DNA from: Candidatus Poribacteria bacterium
Lineage (GTDB): Bacteria; Poribacteria; WGA-4E; WGA-3G
NCBI GenBank assembly: GCA_022827885.1
Contig: JAJEIP010000011.1
Coordinates: forward strand, 1-64,000
Length of the DNA: 64,000 bases
Direction: 5' to 3'
In this document: in pieces, positions 16,925-25,696 of the stretch
Layout of the letters: the number at the start of each line of letters is the position of its first letter
Numbering within the stretch: position 1 is the stretch's first letter
The notes under the pieces: generated by a model
What the model was told of the DNA's origin: nothing
Seen by the model: the letters and a program-made list of their open reading frames with translations, nothing else
Database searches by the model: none
Translations under genes and position numbers: made by a program

Positions 16925-16954
16925 ATTTTAGCGTTAAACACACACGGGTTTCAA
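16925..16954 (-). promoter_or_regulatory. promoter of the lipoprotein gene
   Basis: Minus strand TTGAAA (16954-16949), 18-base spacer, TAAAAT (16930-16925), 34 bases before the ATG. Confidence 0.6.
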
Positions 16955-16990
16955 GAGCAATGATGGACACTTGAAAAAATCGGATTGTGC

Positions 16991-17019
16991 TTGATTCATA
17001 ACCGCGTCTCTGGTAGAAT
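16991..17019 (+). promoter_or_regulatory. promoter of the Ldh2-type dehydrogenase
   Basis: TTGATT (16991-16996), 17-base spacer, TAGAAT (17014-17019), 31 bases before the ATG at 17051. The divergent lipoprotein promoter starts 37 bases away. Confidence 0.65.
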
Positions 17020-17050
17020 GGGCAATAAATTCTTGACTGGAGGGGATGTT

Positions 17051-18079
17051 ATGCAGGAAATTGTGGTGGATTCAGCGAAGTTACACGATTTCGCTCGGAC
17101 GCTTTGTGAAAAGGCAGGCTTGCGTTCCGAGGATGGAGAAACAATCGCGAAACATCAGGTACTCACGGATTTGCGAGGTGTGCATTCACACGGTACTCGC
17201 GCTTTACCGGGATACCTTAACCTCGTTCTTGATGGGAAGATGAACCCGCAACCTGACCTCCGCATCGCAACGGAGGGACCGAGTGTCGCTGTTGTTGACG
17301 GAGATAACGGGATGGGACATCTGGCGAGTACGTTCGCAATGGCGACGGCGATAGAGAAAGCGAAGACAACGGGGATCGCTGCCGCGGGGGTTCGCAACGC
17401 TGGGCATTTCGGTGCGGCGGCATGCTACGCAATTATGGCGGCATCGAACCAGATGATCGGGTTTTCAACGACGAACACAGGGGGCGCCTCTATTGTAGCT
17501 CCCGGGGGTGCAGAAGCCGTAGTCGCCAATAACGCCATGAGTTACGCCTTGCCTACTGGCGATGGGCATCCGATTGTGTTGGATATGGCGTGTGGCGTTT
17601 CCGCATGGGGGAAGATCGGCACACTCCGAATGTATGGAAAACCGATTCCTGAAGGGTGGCTCATAGATGAAACGGGGCAACCCACTAACGATCCAGAGAA
17701 GGGACGTTTCCTCGCACCCGCAGCGGGACCCCGGGGTTACGGATTGGCACTCATCATGGGCATCTTGGCGGGTCCTTTGAGCGGTGGCTTAATGGCTTGT
17801 AATAAGGCAGGCGATCCCTCTGAACACTTCTTTTTCGCCATGGACGTTGCGAGTTTCACGGATTACGAGGGGTACGTTGCGGAAATCCAGCGCGGTATTG
17901 ACAAAATTCACGTCTCGAAAACGGCAGAAGGCGTGGAGCAGGCATATCTCCCCGGCGAAATTGAGTGGAATAACTACGATAATTACCTTGAAAACGGCAT
18001 TCCGATCCATGTAGACCATTTACGCGGTCTCGCTGGTATTGCGGAGAAGTTAGACATTCCCATCTGCTGGGAATGGTAG
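17051..18079 (+). CDS. malate/L-lactate dehydrogenase (Ldh2 family)
   Basis: About 342 residues of the LDH2/MDH2 oxidoreductase family, NAD(P)-dependent 2-hydroxyacid or ureidoglycolate dehydrogenases with a fold different from classical LDH. The conserved DLRGVHSHGTRALPGY block holds the catalytic His, and GHFGAAACYAIMA, GFSTTNTGG and GPRGYGLALIMGILAGPLSG are standard family segments. The ATG at 17051 has GGAGGGG 7 bases upstream and lies downstream of the promoter, so an in-frame start at 16985 is rejected. The substrate is not fixed by sequence. Confidence 0.88.
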   Translation: MQEIVVDSAKLHDFARTLCEKAGLRSEDGETIAKHQVLTDLRGVHSHGTRALPGYLNLVLDGKMNPQPDLRIATEGPSVAVVDGDNGMGHLASTFAMATAIEKAKTTGIAAAGVRNAGHFGAAACYAIMAASNQMIGFSTTNTGGASIVAPGGAEAVVANNAMSYALPTGDGHPIVLDMACGVSAWGKIGTLRMYGKPIPEGWLIDETGQPTNDPEKGRFLAPAAGPRGYGLALIMGILAGPLSGGLMACNKAGDPSEHFFFAMDVASFTDYEGYVAEIQRGIDKIHVSKTAEGVEQAYLPGEIEWNNYDNYLENGIPIHVDHLRGLAGIAEKLDIPICWEW

Positions 18080-18112
18080 GAGAAGAACAAGCGAAGTGTT
18101 CTGAGGTGGAAG

Positions 18113-18261
18113 GAAGTTTGCGAGTGTGCTAAAGCAGGAAGAAGTTTGCGAGTGTGCTAAAGTTTGCAAGTTCGGAAGTTGGAAGAGATATTTGGAGCAT
18201 CCAAGTGCCTCTTACAACTTTACAGACTTTAGAACACTTTAGAACACTTTACGGACTTTAA
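18113..18261. repeat. dispersed inverted-repeat element, family A copy 1
   Basis: The left part repeats AAGTTTGCGAGTGTGCTAAAG twice. The right part carries the near-complement ACTTTAGAACACTTTA and ACTTTACAGACTTTA. The halves can fold into an imperfect hairpin. Related copies are at 30252-30351 and 52915-53068. It fills the gap between the Ldh2-type and Nramp-like genes. Confidence 0.7.
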
Positions 18262-18275
18262 AAAAGGTGTGAAAT

Positions 18276-19772
18276 ATGGCAGAAACCAAAGAACGTGTAG
18301 CGGGCGGCACGCTCCCCGATTGGGAGGTCGATGATTTACCTGCACCGCCCCCGTATCAATTTGGGAAAGCATTTCGGAATATCCTGGGTCCCGGTATCAT
18401 TGCGTTAGGCGGTTCAATTGGGAGTGGTGAATGGCTACTCGGGCCCGCAATTACCGCACAATACGGTGGCACACTGCTCTGGATCGCGACAATCGCCATC
18501 CTACTTCAAGTCATTCTGAATACAGAGGCGATCCGATATACGCTCTATACCGGCGAACCGATGATGAGCGGTTATATGCGCTGTAAACCCGGCGCTGGAT
18601 TCTGGATGTCTTTCTATTCGGGTATCAACTTTTTCGGGATTTGGCCCGGTTGGGCGATGACGGCTGCGACGGCACTCGCTGCTGCGTGGCTCGGCTATAT
18701 GCCACAGGATGCAGATGGGGGGACGGTGCGTATATTCGCATATCTCATCTTTTTCTCGTGTCTCGGAATTGTGCTGTTCGGCGGGAAGATTTACAACTCC
18801 CTTGAGAAGGTGTCACTCTTTATGGTGGTTTGGATTATCGGCTACCTTGTCATCGTCGATCTGTTTATGGTGTCACCGAGCACATGGTGGAAAGTTATCA
18901 AGGGTTTCTTGAGTTTCGGCGCATTTCCGACTGGCGGAGAAGATGAACAGATCAATTGGTTGTTGGTCGGTGCGTTCGCGGCGTATGCAGGCAGCGGCGG
19001 CTTAGGCAATGTCGGCATTACCCATTACGTGCGCGATAAAGGCTGGGGTATGAGTAGTCTCGTGGGGGCAATTCCGTCTATGATCGGTGGACAACACGTG
19101 ACGCTTTCGCACTGGGGCAAAGTGTTTCGCATCACACCGGAGAACCTCGAACGGTTCAAGGAGTGGTGGAAATACGTCCGATTTGAGCAGTATTACATCT
19201 GGATGATCGGGTGTTTTGTCGGTATCGCACTCCCCGCAATGTTGACCTTGCAGTATGTGCCTTTAGGACAGGAGATGGGGCAGTGGTCGGCAGCGGCGAT
19301 GCAAGCGCAGGGACTTGAGGCAAAAGGCGGTAGAATTATGTGGTATCTCACACTCCTTTGCGGTTTCTGGGTGCTCTTTTCGACGCAGCTCGGGGGTGTG
19401 GACGGTGTGCCGCGTGGCTTTACCGATATTATTTGGACCGGCGTGAGACGGGCCCGAAACTTGGGTGAGAACAGCGCAAAATGGATCTACTATCCGATAC
19501 TCGCTGTTTATATCGTCTGGGGTATCATCGCCATGTATCTCGCGAAACCCTTCTTTATGATTCTCGTATCGGCAACGATTGGCGGGTATCTCCTTGTGTT
19601 CTCAGCGATACATACGCTTTACGTGAACCGGAAATTCTTGCCGCCTGAGATACAAGCACCCTTATGGAAGCAGATTGGACTCCTCTTGTGTGCAGGCTAC
19701 TATTCGATCTTCGGGACGATTACCGTCTATCAAAAAGTGCTTGTGCCTTATATTTTTCCGATTTTTGGATAG
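18276..19772 (+). CDS. Nramp-like divalent metal transporter
   Basis: A 498-residue polytopic membrane protein with about 11-12 hydrophobic segments and a LeuT-type layout. GPGIIALGGSIGSGEWLLGP aligns with the Nramp TM1, but the metal-binding DPGN is replaced by GSGE. The TM6 Met-Pro-His motif is also not evident (AYAGSGGLGNVGITHYVRDK is in the right area). It is therefore an Nramp relative whose ion may not be Mn2+ or Fe2+. AAAGG lies upstream of the ATG. It follows a repeat element and ends at a strong palindrome. Confidence 0.8.
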   Translation: MAETKERVAGGTLPDWEVDDLPAPPPYQFGKAFRNILGPGIIALGGSIGSGEWLLGPAITAQYGGTLLWIATIAILLQVILNTEAIRYTLYTGEPMMSGYMRCKPGAGFWMSFYSGINFFGIWPGWAMTAATALAAAWLGYMPQDADGGTVRIFAYLIFFSCLGIVLFGGKIYNSLEKVSLFMVVWIIGYLVIVDLFMVSPSTWWKVIKGFLSFGAFPTGGEDEQINWLLVGAFAAYAGSGGLGNVGITHYVRDKGWGMSSLVGAIPSMIGGQHVTLSHWGKVFRITPENLERFKEWWKYVRFEQYYIWMIGCFVGIALPAMLTLQYVPLGQEMGQWSAAAMQAQGLEAKGGRIMWYLTLLCGFWVLFSTQLGGVDGVPRGFTDIIWTGVRRARNLGENSAKWIYYPILAVYIVWGIIAMYLAKPFFMILVSATIGGYLLVFSAIHTLYVNRKFLPPEIQAPLWKQIGLLLCAGYYSIFGTITVYQKVLVPYIFPIFG

Positions 19773-19803
19773 GTTTCGTCCGCTGGCTTGAACCGATATA
19801 TGC

Positions 19804-19823
19804 GGGCACCCACGAGGGTGCCC
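19804..19823. terminator. palindrome between convergent genes
   Basis: A perfect 8-base-pair stem GGGCACCC / GGGTGCCC with an ACGA loop sits 31 bases after the transporter stop and 31 before the end of the next, convergent gene. It can act as a hairpin for both strands. No T-run follows. Confidence 0.6.
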
Positions 19824-19854
19824 CTACTTAATTAAAATGATCCTGATCGTAATA

Positions 19855-20601
19855 CTAATAGCGGGACTTCAGGATACCCCAAGTTGTCGCTACTTTGCCT
19901 TCGGGTTCAACTCCCCACGGTGTCACATTGTCTTGGAAATACTCGTATTCCACCTCCAAGGAACCGACCCCTGAAGCGACACCCGCATAAATCCCCAACC
20001 ACAGCGGGGGTGTCATCTTAAAGTCGCCTGCACCAAAGTCTGTCCAATCGTCGTTTCCGTCTGTTTTATACCACGCCGTGTAAGTATCTCGCTCTTTCTT
20101 GAGCCTGAGGAACAACTCCGTATCACCGAATTCCGGACGCCACGGTGGATCGGGTGGACCGCCAGGCACACCCGCCTCCCGGGTTTGGAACTGGAGTTGC
20201 CCTTTAGCACCCGCATCCCGCGACCAGAATTTGATGGTGACCCAGTTATTGTCCTTCGGGCTTTTGACGAGGAGTCCATTCACACCGGAATCGGTGTCCC
20301 ATTTGGAAAAGAAGTGGGTTTCGACATCGAACATCTCAGCATCCGTTTCCTGATAGAGAAAGTGGGATTCATCCGATGCCCAGATGTTTCGATTCGTTTC
20401 ACTGTCGATATACAGGTAATCCGCGCGGGTTTCACCGAGATCCCAATCCGGGGGTTCGTTTTGCCATTTCCAATTCGGATTTTGCAACTTCCCCTTCTCG
20501 AAGGGATCCCCGAAGGATTCGTCTGCGGCGTTTGCTATGCAGGTAACACTGAACATGAGTAAGCAAACGAGCGCGCTATAACAGAAAATTTGGTTTTTCA
20601 T
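19855..20601 (-). CDS. secreted DUF1349-like protein with C-terminal TTWGxLK tag
   Basis: About 248 residues from the ATG at 20601 (AAAGGAG upstream). A signal peptide ends near ANA. The body is a concanavalin-like beta-sandwich of the DUF1349 kind: ADYLYIDSETNRNIWASDES, NGLLVKSPKDNNWVTIKFW, ELFLRLKKERDTYTAWYKTD, LWLGIYAGV. It probably binds a carbohydrate outside the cytoplasm. The final residues GKVATTWGILKSRY are a clean example of the shared C-terminal signature. It has its own ribosome site and no co-transcribed neighbour. Confidence 0.82.
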   Translation of the reverse strand: MKNQIFCYSALVCLLMFSVTCIANAADESFGDPFEKGKLQNPNWKWQNEPPDWDLGETRADYLYIDSETNRNIWASDESHFLYQETDAEMFDVETHFFSKWDTDSGVNGLLVKSPKDNNWVTIKFWSRDAGAKGQLQFQTREAGVPGGPPDPPWRPEFGDTELFLRLKKERDTYTAWYKTDGNDDWTDFGAGDFKMTPPLWLGIYAGVASGVGSLEVEYEYFQDNVTPWGVEPEGKVATTWGILKSRY

Positions 20602-20695
20602 AATGTAATCTCCTTTTTGTAACACAAACTTTTAGTTTGTGCCTGTGTGTCGCAAACTAAAGGTTGCGCTACGACATTGTCGGTTTTACTATAAG

Positions 20696-22201
20696 TCATG
20701 CCTCAATAAGTGCGTCCACAAGACTCTCAACGGATGCCGCCTTCGCAACCACATCAACCCGTATATCACGCGCCAGTGCCGTTTTCTGCGTTGTGGGTCC
20801 GATCACGGCGACCTGGACATTCGCGAGTAAGGCTGTAGGTGCGTGTGCGGGAAACATCTCCAAAAAATTCGTAACAGTTGATGAACTGGTGAATGTGACG
20901 AAGTCGATGCTACCGTTCAGGAGGTCTACTGCGATGTCGTCTCGCTTTTTATCATCACCCACCACTTTGAGGGTATCATAAAGCGGCACATCGTTGACGT
21001 GTGCCCCCTTCTCGCGCAAACCGTTGGGTAGATCGGCAGCGGCAATCTTCGCACGTGGTAGGAGGATCTTCTTTCCATTCACGTCTTTCATTTCAGCGGC
21101 AATCGCACTGCCGCGAGCCTGAGAAGGAACAAAATCGGGATGGATCCCGATGTTGTTCAGGGCATCGACCGTCTTTGCACCAACTGCGCAGATACGGCTC
21201 CTACCGAACGCTCGAGTATCTTTTCCGCTTTCCCGTAGACGTTCATAGAAAATTTCAACGGCGTTAACACTCGTGAAGATAATCCAATCGTATGCGTTAG
21301 GAGGGGGTATGTCCACACCCTCAAGCGGTTGAATCTGTATCGTGGGGAATTGGATGACCTCTGCGCCGTTTGCCTCCAAAACACCTGCGAACTCGCTCGC
21401 TTGTGCACGGGCGCGCGTGACGAGGATCCGCTTCCCGAAAAGGGGTTTGGTATCAAACCATCGGAGTTGCCGGCGGAGCCGATTCACCTCTCCCACAACG
21501 ATAACTGCCGGACTTTTGAGGTGTGCCGCCTCCACTTTTTGCACGATGTCGATAAGTGTGCCTTGGACGACGTGCTGTTGAGGGGTCGTTCCGACGCGGA
21601 CTAAACTAACCGGGGTTTGTGGATCTCTACCGTGTGCGGTCAGCCGTTCGACAATCTGAGGGAGGTGTGCAACTCCCATATAGACAACGAGCGTATCGAC
21701 GGCTGTGGCGAGGTGTGCCCAATTGATGTTTGAATCTGGACGGAGTGCCGCGGAATGCCCCGTCACAAAAGCGACCGATGAGGCATAGTCGCGGTGTGTG
21801 ACCGGGATGCCAGCATACGCGGCGGCGGCGATCGCAGACGTGATACCCGGCACTATCTCGAATGGAATACCCGCTTTCCTGAGGGCAACCGCTTCTTCGC
21901 CACCGCGTCCGAAGATATACGGATCGCCGCCTTTCAGGCGAATAACAGTTTTACCCGCTTTGGCATGTTCAACCAGCAAATGATTGAGTTCATCTTGGCG
22001 TGTCGTTCGGATTCTTGGGTCAGGGGCTTTGATTTTTTCGGCGTGCACAGGGCAATGTTCCAACAGCGCATCGTTTAGTAACAGGTCATAGATGACAACA
22101 TCGGCGCGTTGAAGGCACTCCACACCTTTGAGCGTAATGAGTTTTCTATCGCCGGGACCCGCCCCTACAATGTAAACAATACCCCTGCTCGGTTTGTTCA
22201 T
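20696..22201 (-). CDS. CobA-HemD fusion: uroporphyrinogen-III methyltransferase/synthase
   Basis: About 501 residues. Residues 1-245 are the SUMT (CobA) domain, which methylates uroporphyrinogen III at C2 and C7: GAGPGDRKLITLKG, RLKGGDPYIFGRGGEE and GIPVTHRDYASSVAFVTGH are all present. Residues 250-501 are HemD, which cyclises hydroxymethylbilane: ILVTRARAQASEF, PNAYDWIIFTSVNAVE and VDFVTFTSSSTV-like segments are visible. The ATG at 22201 has AGGAG upstream and overlaps the hemC stop as ATGA. The fusion lets one protein make uro'gen III and divert it to siroheme or cobalamin. Confidence 0.93.
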   Translation of the reverse strand: MNKPSRGIVYIVGAGPGDRKLITLKGVECLQRADVVIYDLLLNDALLEHCPVHAEKIKAPDPRIRTTRQDELNHLLVEHAKAGKTVIRLKGGDPYIFGRGGEEAVALRKAGIPFEIVPGITSAIAAAAYAGIPVTHRDYASSVAFVTGHSAALRPDSNINWAHLATAVDTLVVYMGVAHLPQIVERLTAHGRDPQTPVSLVRVGTTPQQHVVQGTLIDIVQKVEAAHLKSPAVIVVGEVNRLRRQLRWFDTKPLFGKRILVTRARAQASEFAGVLEANGAEVIQFPTIQIQPLEGVDIPPPNAYDWIIFTSVNAVEIFYERLRESGKDTRAFGRSRICAVGAKTVDALNNIGIHPDFVPSQARGSAIAAEMKDVNGKKILLPRAKIAAADLPNGLREKGAHVNDVPLYDTLKVVGDDKKRDDIAVDLLNGSIDFVTFTSSSTVTNFLEMFPAHAPTALLANVQVAVIGPTTQKTALARDIRVDVVAKAASVESLVDALIEA

Positions 22202-23226
22202 TTGTAGCTCTCCTGTTCTTTCAACAGTTCTGTTGCGCCGTTGTTCCGCAGTTTTTCGGCAACAATGTCGCCTAAGTGTTGCGCTATGTCTGGCGTTCCC
22301 GTGGCGCGTGCTACGATGCGTCGCGTGCCGTCTGGATGACAAACCGCTCCGATGAGCGAGAGTTCACCCTCGACATGTTTCGCATACGCACCAATCGGCA
22401 CTTGACATCCGCCACCGAGACTTTCCAAGACAGCTCGTTCCGCTGTGATTTCTGCCGTTGCTGCAGCGTCATTCAGAGGCAGTAGCAGGTGTTCGACCCT
22501 ATCGTCGCCTTCCCGCACTTCAATCCCGAGCGCACCCTGTCCAACCGCCGGAACCATCTGTTCCGGGTCAAAGAATTGTGTGATAATTTCTGGCTCGAGA
22601 AGCCGTTTGATGCCTGCTGCAGCGAGGATGATGCCGTCGAGGTCGGTTTCATAAAGTTTACGCAGCCGCGTATCAATGTTGCCTCGCACATCAACGACTT
22701 GCAGATCTGGACGGATATAGAGAAGTTGCGCTTTTCGGCGTGGGCTTGTCGTGCCAATCTTCGCACCTTCCGGCAGGTCTTCTAAAGGCGATCCTGTGTC
22801 TGTGACAAGTACATCGCGCGGGTCTTCTCGCGTCGGGATGGCGGTAATGCAAAGTCCTTCTGGTAATTCTGTCGGGAGGTCTTTCAAACTGTGGACAGCG
22901 AGGTCGATGTCGCCGGTTAAGAGCGCGTTTTCTATCTCTTTCGTGAAAATACCTTTGCCCAGGCCAACTAACGAGCGGTTTTGGATTGTATCACCGGTAG
23001 TTTTGATGGTCTTGAGGGAGACTTCCAAGGTGGGGAAATAGCGTTCCAATTGATTTTTGATGAAGTGTGCCTGCCAAAGTGCAAGTTGACTGCCACGTGT
23101 GCCGATTACCAGTTTTTTAATTTTCCTTTGCGGAACAATTGAGTGGGTTTCATGTTTGACGGGTTTCCTTTTCGACGAATCGCCCGCGTCGTTGTTACGG
23201 ACTTTGTTTTTGCTTCTAATTTTCAT
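22198..23226 (-). CDS. hemC: porphobilinogen deaminase (hydroxymethylbilane synthase)
   Basis: A 342-residue enzyme that joins four porphobilinogens into hydroxymethylbilane. KLVIGTRGSQLALWQ opens the conserved core. RKAQLLYIRPDLQVVDVRGN and the cofactor-binding LGGGCQVPIGAYA, whose Cys carries dipyrromethane, are intact. An unusual Lys/Arg/Asn-rich N-terminal extension of about 38 residues precedes the core. It lacks a good ribosome site, while the DNA just before the core (CCGCAAAGGAAAATTAAAAA) matches the leader seen before other genes. The gene lies 18 bases after hemA and overlaps cobA-hemD. Confidence 0.93.
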   Translation of the reverse strand: MKIRSKNKVRNNDAGDSSKRKPVKHETHSIVPQRKIKKLVIGTRGSQLALWQAHFIKNQLERYFPTLEVSLKTIKTTGDTIQNRSLVGLGKGIFTKEIENALLTGDIDLAVHSLKDLPTELPEGLCITAIPTREDPRDVLVTDTGSPLEDLPEGAKIGTTSPRRKAQLLYIRPDLQVVDVRGNIDTRLRKLYETDLDGIILAAAGIKRLLEPEIITQFFDPEQMVPAVGQGALGIEVREGDDRVEHLLLPLNDAAATAEITAERAVLESLGGGCQVPIGAYAKHVEGELSLIGAVCHPDGTRRIVARATGTPDIAQHLGDIVAEKLRNNGATELLKEQESYK

Positions 23227-23244
23227 TTTACTAACCGCTGATGG

Positions 23245-24552
23245 CTATTCTGGGGTCTCATCGTTAACATCCAAAACGAACAGTTCCTGTAGTGCTTGAA
23301 CATATTGTCCGTGATCAGCGTCGCCGTCGTTGACAGCACCCCGCAGGTTCTTCATCGGATGATGGAGCAGTTTTTTGACGATTGCCTGTGTCATGGAGGC
23401 GATGGCTTCCTCTTGCGCGTCGGAGAGTGTTGTTTTGTAGAGACACGCTTGCAATTCGGTGTCGGCTATCTGTCGAAACTGCTGGTGCAATGCTTTAATC
23501 GTCGGATTGACTTGAAAGACTTGCAATTGGTCGTAGAATCGTTTCGCTTCTTCAGAGACAATCTGTTCTGCGTGGATGGCTTCCTGTTGCCGGTCTTTGA
23601 GGTTAGAGACGACAACGGCTTCCAGATCATCGATATTGTAGAGGAACGCCGAGTCGAGTTTGCTGACATCCGGCTCGATGTCGCGCGGGACAGCGATATC
23701 GATGAGGAACATATACCGATGCTTCCGTTTCCGCATAATATTGACGAGAGGCTGTCGCTTGATGAGATAGTCCGGAGCGTTGGTAGAACTAATGACAATA
23801 TCGGCATCAATGAGGAAATTGAGATCGCTATCGTAGGCAAGCGGGGTTCCCTTAAACTTCTCTGCAACTTTTACTGCCCGTTGGTAGGTCCGATTCGCAA
23901 CAATCACGTTGGAGACCCCGTTCGCAACGAGATGCTTTGCTGTGAGCTCGCTCATCTCGCCTGCCCCGATAATCGCGACGGTCTTACCTTCGAGTGTGTT
24001 GAAAATCTTTTTGGCGAGTTCGACGGCGGCGTAACTGATGGAGACGGCACCGGTGGTGATTGTCGTTTCGGATCGGATGCGTTTGCCAACGTTGAAGGCT
24101 TTCGTGAAAAGACGATTGAGAATAGTGCCCGTGCTACCTGCGGCACGTGAGGTGTCGTAGGCATCTTTGACTTGACCGAGTATTTGGGACTCACCGACAA
24201 CCATGGAGTCCAGACTCGATATGACTCTGAAAAGATGCTGGATGGTCTCCAGGTTATGATGGAGATACGTCCATTTCTTCAGGGATTCCGTATCAATCTG
24301 ATGGCATCGGGAGAGGAATTCAGCCAATACCTTGGCGGCGGCTTCGGGAGTCCGAACTGAATTCAGCACTGCATAGACTTCTACCCGATTGCAGGTCGAG
24401 AGAATTACGCTCTCTTGGATCTGATCGGACTCACGCACGTACTGATGGGATTCAATGAGTTGTTCTTCGGAAAACGCCAACCTTTCCCTGAATTCAATGG
24501 GCGCGACATGATGGCTGGTTCCGATAGAGACGAGCTGGTTCATCCTTTTCAC
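23245..24552 (-). CDS. hemA: glutamyl-tRNA reductase
   Basis: A 435-residue first enzyme of the C5 tetrapyrrole route, reducing glutamyl-tRNA to glutamate-1-semialdehyde. IGTSHHVAPIEFRERLAF, the nucleophile motif LSTCNRVEVYAV (Cys54), VVGESQILGQVKDAY and the NADPH-binding AIIGAGEMSELTAKHL are all present. The product goes to HemL, encoded upstream in the cluster. The start may be GTG at 24552 or ATG at 24543; neither has ideal spacing. A consensus promoter at 24593-24621 heads hemA-hemC-cobA/hemD. Confidence 0.95.
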   Translation of the reverse strand: MKRMNQLVSIGTSHHVAPIEFRERLAFSEEQLIESHQYVRESDQIQESVILSTCNRVEVYAVLNSVRTPEAAAKVLAEFLSRCHQIDTESLKKWTYLHHNLETIQHLFRVISSLDSMVVGESQILGQVKDAYDTSRAAGSTGTILNRLFTKAFNVGKRIRSETTITTGAVSISYAAVELAKKIFNTLEGKTVAIIGAGEMSELTAKHLVANGVSNVIVANRTYQRAVKVAEKFKGTPLAYDSDLNFLIDADIVISSTNAPDYLIKRQPLVNIMRKRKHRYMFLIDIAVPRDIEPDVSKLDSAFLYNIDDLEAVVVSNLKDRQQEAIHAEQIVSEEAKRFYDQLQVFQVNPTIKALHQQFRQIADTELQACLYKTTLSDAQEEAIASMTQAIVKKLLHHPMKNLRGAVNDGDADHGQYVQALQELFVLDVNDETPE

Positions 24553-24592
24553 CGAAAGAATCTAAAAGCGTGAAGCATTTTGCGTTTGCTAA

Positions 24593-24621
24593 ATTATATC
24601 ACATATCGCGGGTTGTGTCAA
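24593..24621 (-). promoter_or_regulatory. consensus sigma70 promoter of hemA operon
   Basis: Minus strand TTGACA (24621-24616), 17-base spacer, TATAAT (24598-24593): a perfect match to both boxes, about 40 bases before the hemA start. Confidence 0.85.
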
Positions 24622-24642
24622 ATTTAGATGAGATTAGACTGG

Positions 24643-24714
24643 TTCGTAGTAGGGCAATTTATTGCCCGTTATATACAACTTTAGGACATGCGATGAATCG
24701 CACTACTACAAACG
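24643..24714. repeat. dispersed palindromic element, family B copy 1
   Basis: TTCGTAGTAG GGCAATTTATTGCC at the left and GCGATGAATCGC ACTACTACAAAC at the right are inverted relatives, each with its own inner palindrome. Similar units lie at 37489-37554 and 63859-63981. The rest of the gap (24715-24789) shows nothing I can name. Confidence 0.65.
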
Positions 24715-24789
24715 CACTTACTCGTAGTCGGAAATCGCTGATTGTCCATCAATTTGAACGATTTAATAAATTCTTAAAACTAAATATCT

Positions 24790-25632
24790 CTAACGATAGG
24801 TATGCATGCTGTCTAAAAAGAGATCCACACCAACGTATGTGCAAAGGACGGCAACGAAACCGATGAGTGTGGCATACGCCGCCCTGCGTCCGTGCCAGCC
24901 CCAGAGTTGACGGATACCGATTTGCCCGACATAGATAAACCATGTCACTAAAGTGGAGATTACCTTGGCATCGAGCCATCGCCACGGTACATCTCGGATG
25001 TATTGCGTCCAGAGGCTCCCGACGATGACTCCCATTGTCAGTAAAATGACACCCAAAATGGCGCAACGATATCCGAGGACATCGGAAGTATCGAGCGACG
25101 GAAGTAGATTGTCAAAGAGCGTGTCCGTCTTTCTTCGGATTTTCCGTTCTGCTATCAAATACATCAGTCCGAACCCAAAGGCAGCGATGAACGCCGCATA
25201 AGCGAGAAAGATGAGTGTTGTGTGTGCCAGAAGCCAGTAATTTTGCAACGGCTCAGGCAGCGCTGCTGTATGCGTGGCGAAACTGTATGAGATGAGTATA
25301 GCGATGAATGCAACCGGCATCACGAAACTACCGAGGGTGCGGAGATGGGTCAAACGCACGATGATGAGATAAATCAGGGTGATTGCCCATGCAAAGAAGG
25401 CGGTGGAGTCCGTCCAGTGCGTCATTGGAAAATGCCCCTGCTGGAGCCACCAGAGCGCGATAAAGACGGTCAGAAAAGCGAAACCGATGAGAGTGCACCA
25501 AAAAGCGATCTGCTCGATTGTGGGACGAATCATCAATGCTTCGGTTCGAGCCCCAATCGCCAGTGAGAGGGTCTGGAAAATGCCTGCTGCTAAGTATATT
25601 AAGAGGGTAAGGAGAAAGAGAAAATTTATCAT
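24790..25632 (-). CDS. HemX/CcsA-like cytochrome c assembly membrane protein
   Basis: About 280 residues with eight predicted membrane helices. The segment GSLWTQYIRDVPWRWLDAKV is the haem-handling WWD-like region of CcsA/CcmC proteins in weakened form, and LVTWFIYVGQIGIRQ follows as in the family. In Bacillus-type clusters hemX sits beside hemA and influences HemA levels; the same adjacency here supports HemX rather than a full cytochrome synthase. The start at MINFLFLL (25632) fits the topology; an in-frame GTG at 25716 inside the Uma2 gene is possible. Confidence 0.78.
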   Translation of the reverse strand: MINFLFLLTLLIYLAAGIFQTLSLAIGARTEALMIRPTIEQIAFWCTLIGFAFLTVFIALWWLQQGHFPMTHWTDSTAFFAWAITLIYLIIVRLTHLRTLGSFVMPVAFIAILISYSFATHTAALPEPLQNYWLLAHTTLIFLAYAAFIAAFGFGLMYLIAERKIRRKTDTLFDNLLPSLDTSDVLGYRCAILGVILLTMGVIVGSLWTQYIRDVPWRWLDAKVISTLVTWFIYVGQIGIRQLWGWHGRRAAYATLIGFVAVLCTYVGVDLFLDSMHTYR

Positions 25633-25696
25633 ACGCAGTGTTTTTTTGAGACTATAAGGACAGACAGCATATAGATATGATTGTCTTTTGGATATG

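Noticed and set aside
23296-24150. A 284-codon plus-strand frame opposite hemA
   Set aside because: It is the antisense shadow of a certain gene; hemA's motifs lie on the other strand and the frame has no recognisable sequence.
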